Shown here in pieces: positions 18,638 to 20,191 of a stretch of DNA of 20,191 nt. The notes beneath the pieces are model-generated. The model did not search any database, was not told where the DNA came from, and saw nothing but the letters and a program-made list of their open reading frames with translations. The stretch's first letter is position 1. Each line of letters begins with the position of its first letter. Source of the DNA: Collodictyon triciliatum (lineage: Eukaryota > CRuMs); contig JBHJMP010000071.1 in NCBI GenBank assembly GCA_043381765.1, forward strand, positions 1 through 20,191, written 5' to 3'. The position numbers and the translations under genes were made by a program.

Positions 18638-18666
18638 CCAATTAACAAAATACCGACATTTTTCAG

Positions 18667-18858
18667 GTCTCTCGTCTCTCGATTAAGGTCTATTCCAGCT
18701 CCAAGACATTCGCCAAAACCAACCAACCAAATGAATGGACTGAAGAGGAAAATACTATGCACGGCGTTATTACGGAGAAAAAAAACACCACCATCATTCT
18801 TCAAAGGCTGTCCATGGATAAAGGAGAAAAAAAAGTTACATTCGTAGCTGTCGTGTAA
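18667..18858 (+). CDS. possible 3' exon of an unrecognised + strand gene
   Basis: A good acceptor (ATTTTTCAG, AG at 18665-18666) is followed by 63 open codons and TAA. The reading is hydrophilic and protein-like, with segments such as TNQPNEWTEEENTMHGVITE and ILQRLSMDKGEKKVTF. It has no start codon at its left end, so it would be a terminal exon whose upstream partner lies beyond the (CAAAAA)n array, perhaps the short frame after 18279, giving an intron that contains the array. No domain was recognised. The opposite strand is also open here but reads mainly as hydrophobic low-quality sequence. Confidence 0.33.
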   Translation, partial: VSRLSIKVYSSSKTFAKTNQPNEWTEEENTMHGVITEKKNTTIILQRLSMDKGEKKVTFVAVV

Positions 18859-19605
18859 TATAATTTTTGTGATTTCCATAGGTACCCAAACTTCGATAGA
18901 GAATAAGTATGGCCTTAGTATCGAAAGCTTTCGGAATCCAGGAACAGAAGCGCGAACTGGTCTCATATTTATCATACATGAACATCCCTAGGCCATTCAT
19001 AAATATAAGTCTAGAATTGGTTGGTTATCATGAATTCTATTTTCATTCTATTCGTGATATACTCTTTTGTGGGATATTCAATTGTGCGAGAGTAATATCT
19101 TTTTCTACCTTCATTAAATTGTATTTCCATTTCTTGGAGGGCTCAAAGGCGCGAGAAGGGGTGCGCACTGCGAGAACAAAAAGTAGTTTAGAGAAATAAG
19201 GAGTAAGTTGATATCTCACGAAAGAAGCTTTTGACAACAAACAAGTAAGACAGGAAATCAACTTATTGATCAATATTGTGCGAGAGATGTCAAATCTTAA
19301 ACAGGCGATAGCTCGTGAAAATAATCTACAACTTATTTAACAGCGGTATAGAAAAAAAAACCCCCCATATCATCACAGCACGTCATCTTTCGAGGTGTTC
19401 TGGTAGATTTTTTGATTAGCTCCGAGCAAGACTAGTTTAATGTCATACCTTTTATATATAGTGAGAGCAAGCCAGCATGCTTTCAAGGAGGGTAAGGATT
19501 ATCGCGAATATCAGCCCGAAAGTGGCGAATACATCTCACTCTTTCCCTGGAGGAATTCCACTCTACCGCTAGATATTGCCTCTTTTGCCGACTCTTTGGT
19601 AGCGA
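18859..19605. other. weakly coding or non-coding stretch
   Basis: A + strand frame from an ATG at 18909 runs 96 codons to 19199. It starts MALVSKAFGIQEQKRELVSY but becomes Phe/Ile-rich further on. It has no recognisable domain and may be chance. 19200-19605 holds nothing recognised. Confidence 0.3.
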
Positions 19606-19977
19606 ATGATATTTGATAAAAAAAAAAAAAAAAGAAGACTATCGAATCACTTTTGGGCTACTCCTCTTACGCCGCCTGGGCTTCATAAAAAAAACTTTTG
19701 TAGGACGTCAGGCTCTTCTCTTTTCTGTGAATTTGCGCCTGGTCGTGACTCCCTGCAGAGCCTCTTTGGACACCAACGCTCCCCGATTAGTGAAACGGTT
19801 CAACACCCGAACATGTAATTTCCAGAAGTAGACATTTCCGCACAACCCAAAGCGCAGCCGGCAAAGTTTGCGATCTCTGATCATTTTCCCATCCAGAAGG
19901 GGACGCCTGAGGCCTCCGCGCGAAGGTGTGGATGCTGGAGTGATCCCAAGAGGCGTGTGTGGGGTCTCCCTGCGCCT
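19606..19977 (+). other. GC-richer block, one + strand frame with a single internal stop
   Basis: A frame beginning at 19606 runs to TAA at 19816-19818 (includes SLFGHQRSPISETVQHPNM). It then stays open in the same frame to TGA at 19975-19977 (includes EVDISAQPKAQPAKFAISDH). A - strand frame (20019-19708, 103 residues, Arg-rich) overlaps. It could be an exon pair, a decayed gene, or chance openness of a GC-rich block. No family was recognised. Confidence 0.22.
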
Positions 19978-20093
19978 TGATTGTGCCTCTGGATCGTCGC
20001 CCAAACAAAACCTATTCACAATACGTGGAAGTCAACTCCTATTTCGTTCGCACTTTATAAACTCTTTTCTTTTTTTTCTTTAATTATTACTGT

Positions 20094-20191
20094 CACTATT
20101 ACTATTACTATTACTATTACTATTACTATTACTATTACTATTACTATTACTATTACTATTACTATTACTATTACTATTACTATTACTATTA
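20094..20191. repeat. (ACTATT)n hexanucleotide array at the right edge
   Basis: About 16 perfect hexamer copies run into the last base of the window, so the array is truncated by the edge. Confidence 0.97.

Noticed and set aside
18230-18975. Phe-Leu, Phe-Val and Phe-Cys ORFs on the - strand
   Set aside because: They are made by the (CAAAAA)n array. The flanking parts have no recognisable domain on that strand.
1-20191. tRNA genes, transposons, CRISPR arrays, bacterial-type operons or a viral insert
   Set aside because: No tRNA box pair, terminal inverted repeats with transposase, spaced direct repeats or viral protein motifs were seen on either strand.

Overview
This is a eukaryotic nuclear window. 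Coding sequence is cut into many short exons by GT-AG introns, mostly about 85-310 bases; two introns reach about 500-570 bases because they hold microsatellites. The window carries at least nine tandem-repeat arrays whose unit length is always 3, 6 or 12 bases. Both window ends lie inside such arrays, and two 100-N gaps plus one single N also fall inside arrays, so this looks like a whole scaffold limited by repeats. The combination of an intron-dense, microsatellite-rich genome with a divergent animal-type (P2C) cation ATPase suggests a free-living protist. A foraminiferan such as Reticulomyxa is a low-confidence guess from general resemblance, not something shown here.

Left third (1-5081). 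The GC-richer blocks at about 360-1060, 1676-2250, 2478-3360 and 4384-4618 are open in several frames on both strands. They probably contain exons of one or more unrecognised genes, but strand and exon structure could not be settled. A (GACAAA)n array sits about 320 bases upstream of the first well-supported gene.

Centre (5082-11820, + strand). A complete P-type cation ATPase of the Na+/K+ / H+/K+ subfamily (P2C) could be assembled by eye from 21 exons into about 1201 residues. Every junction keeps frame, and all core catalytic motifs are present. Several residues that coordinate cations in the animal pumps are changed. There is a long Pro/Gln-rich N-terminal extension and a charged insert between membrane segments 6 and 7.

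Right (12575-17979). A small + strand gene resembling the NTF2/SnoaL-like fold (12575-13398) faces a complete - strand tRNA (uracil-5-)-methyltransferase of the TRMT2A/Trm2 type (17979 down to 13476; 14 exons; about 531 residues including an N-terminal RRM). Their 3' ends are 77 bases apart. Three introns of the methyltransferase hold the large repeats, and both N gaps lie in them. The NTF2-like gene has an in-frame stop and a phase conflict that a one-base change would resolve.

Far right (18000-20191). This part holds a (CAAAAA)n array, one plausible unassigned + strand exon, weak open frames, and a terminal (ACTATT)n array. No tRNA, rRNA, transposon or CRISPR was recognised. The neighbouring genes show no common pathway: one is a membrane ion pump and one is a tRNA modification enzyme.
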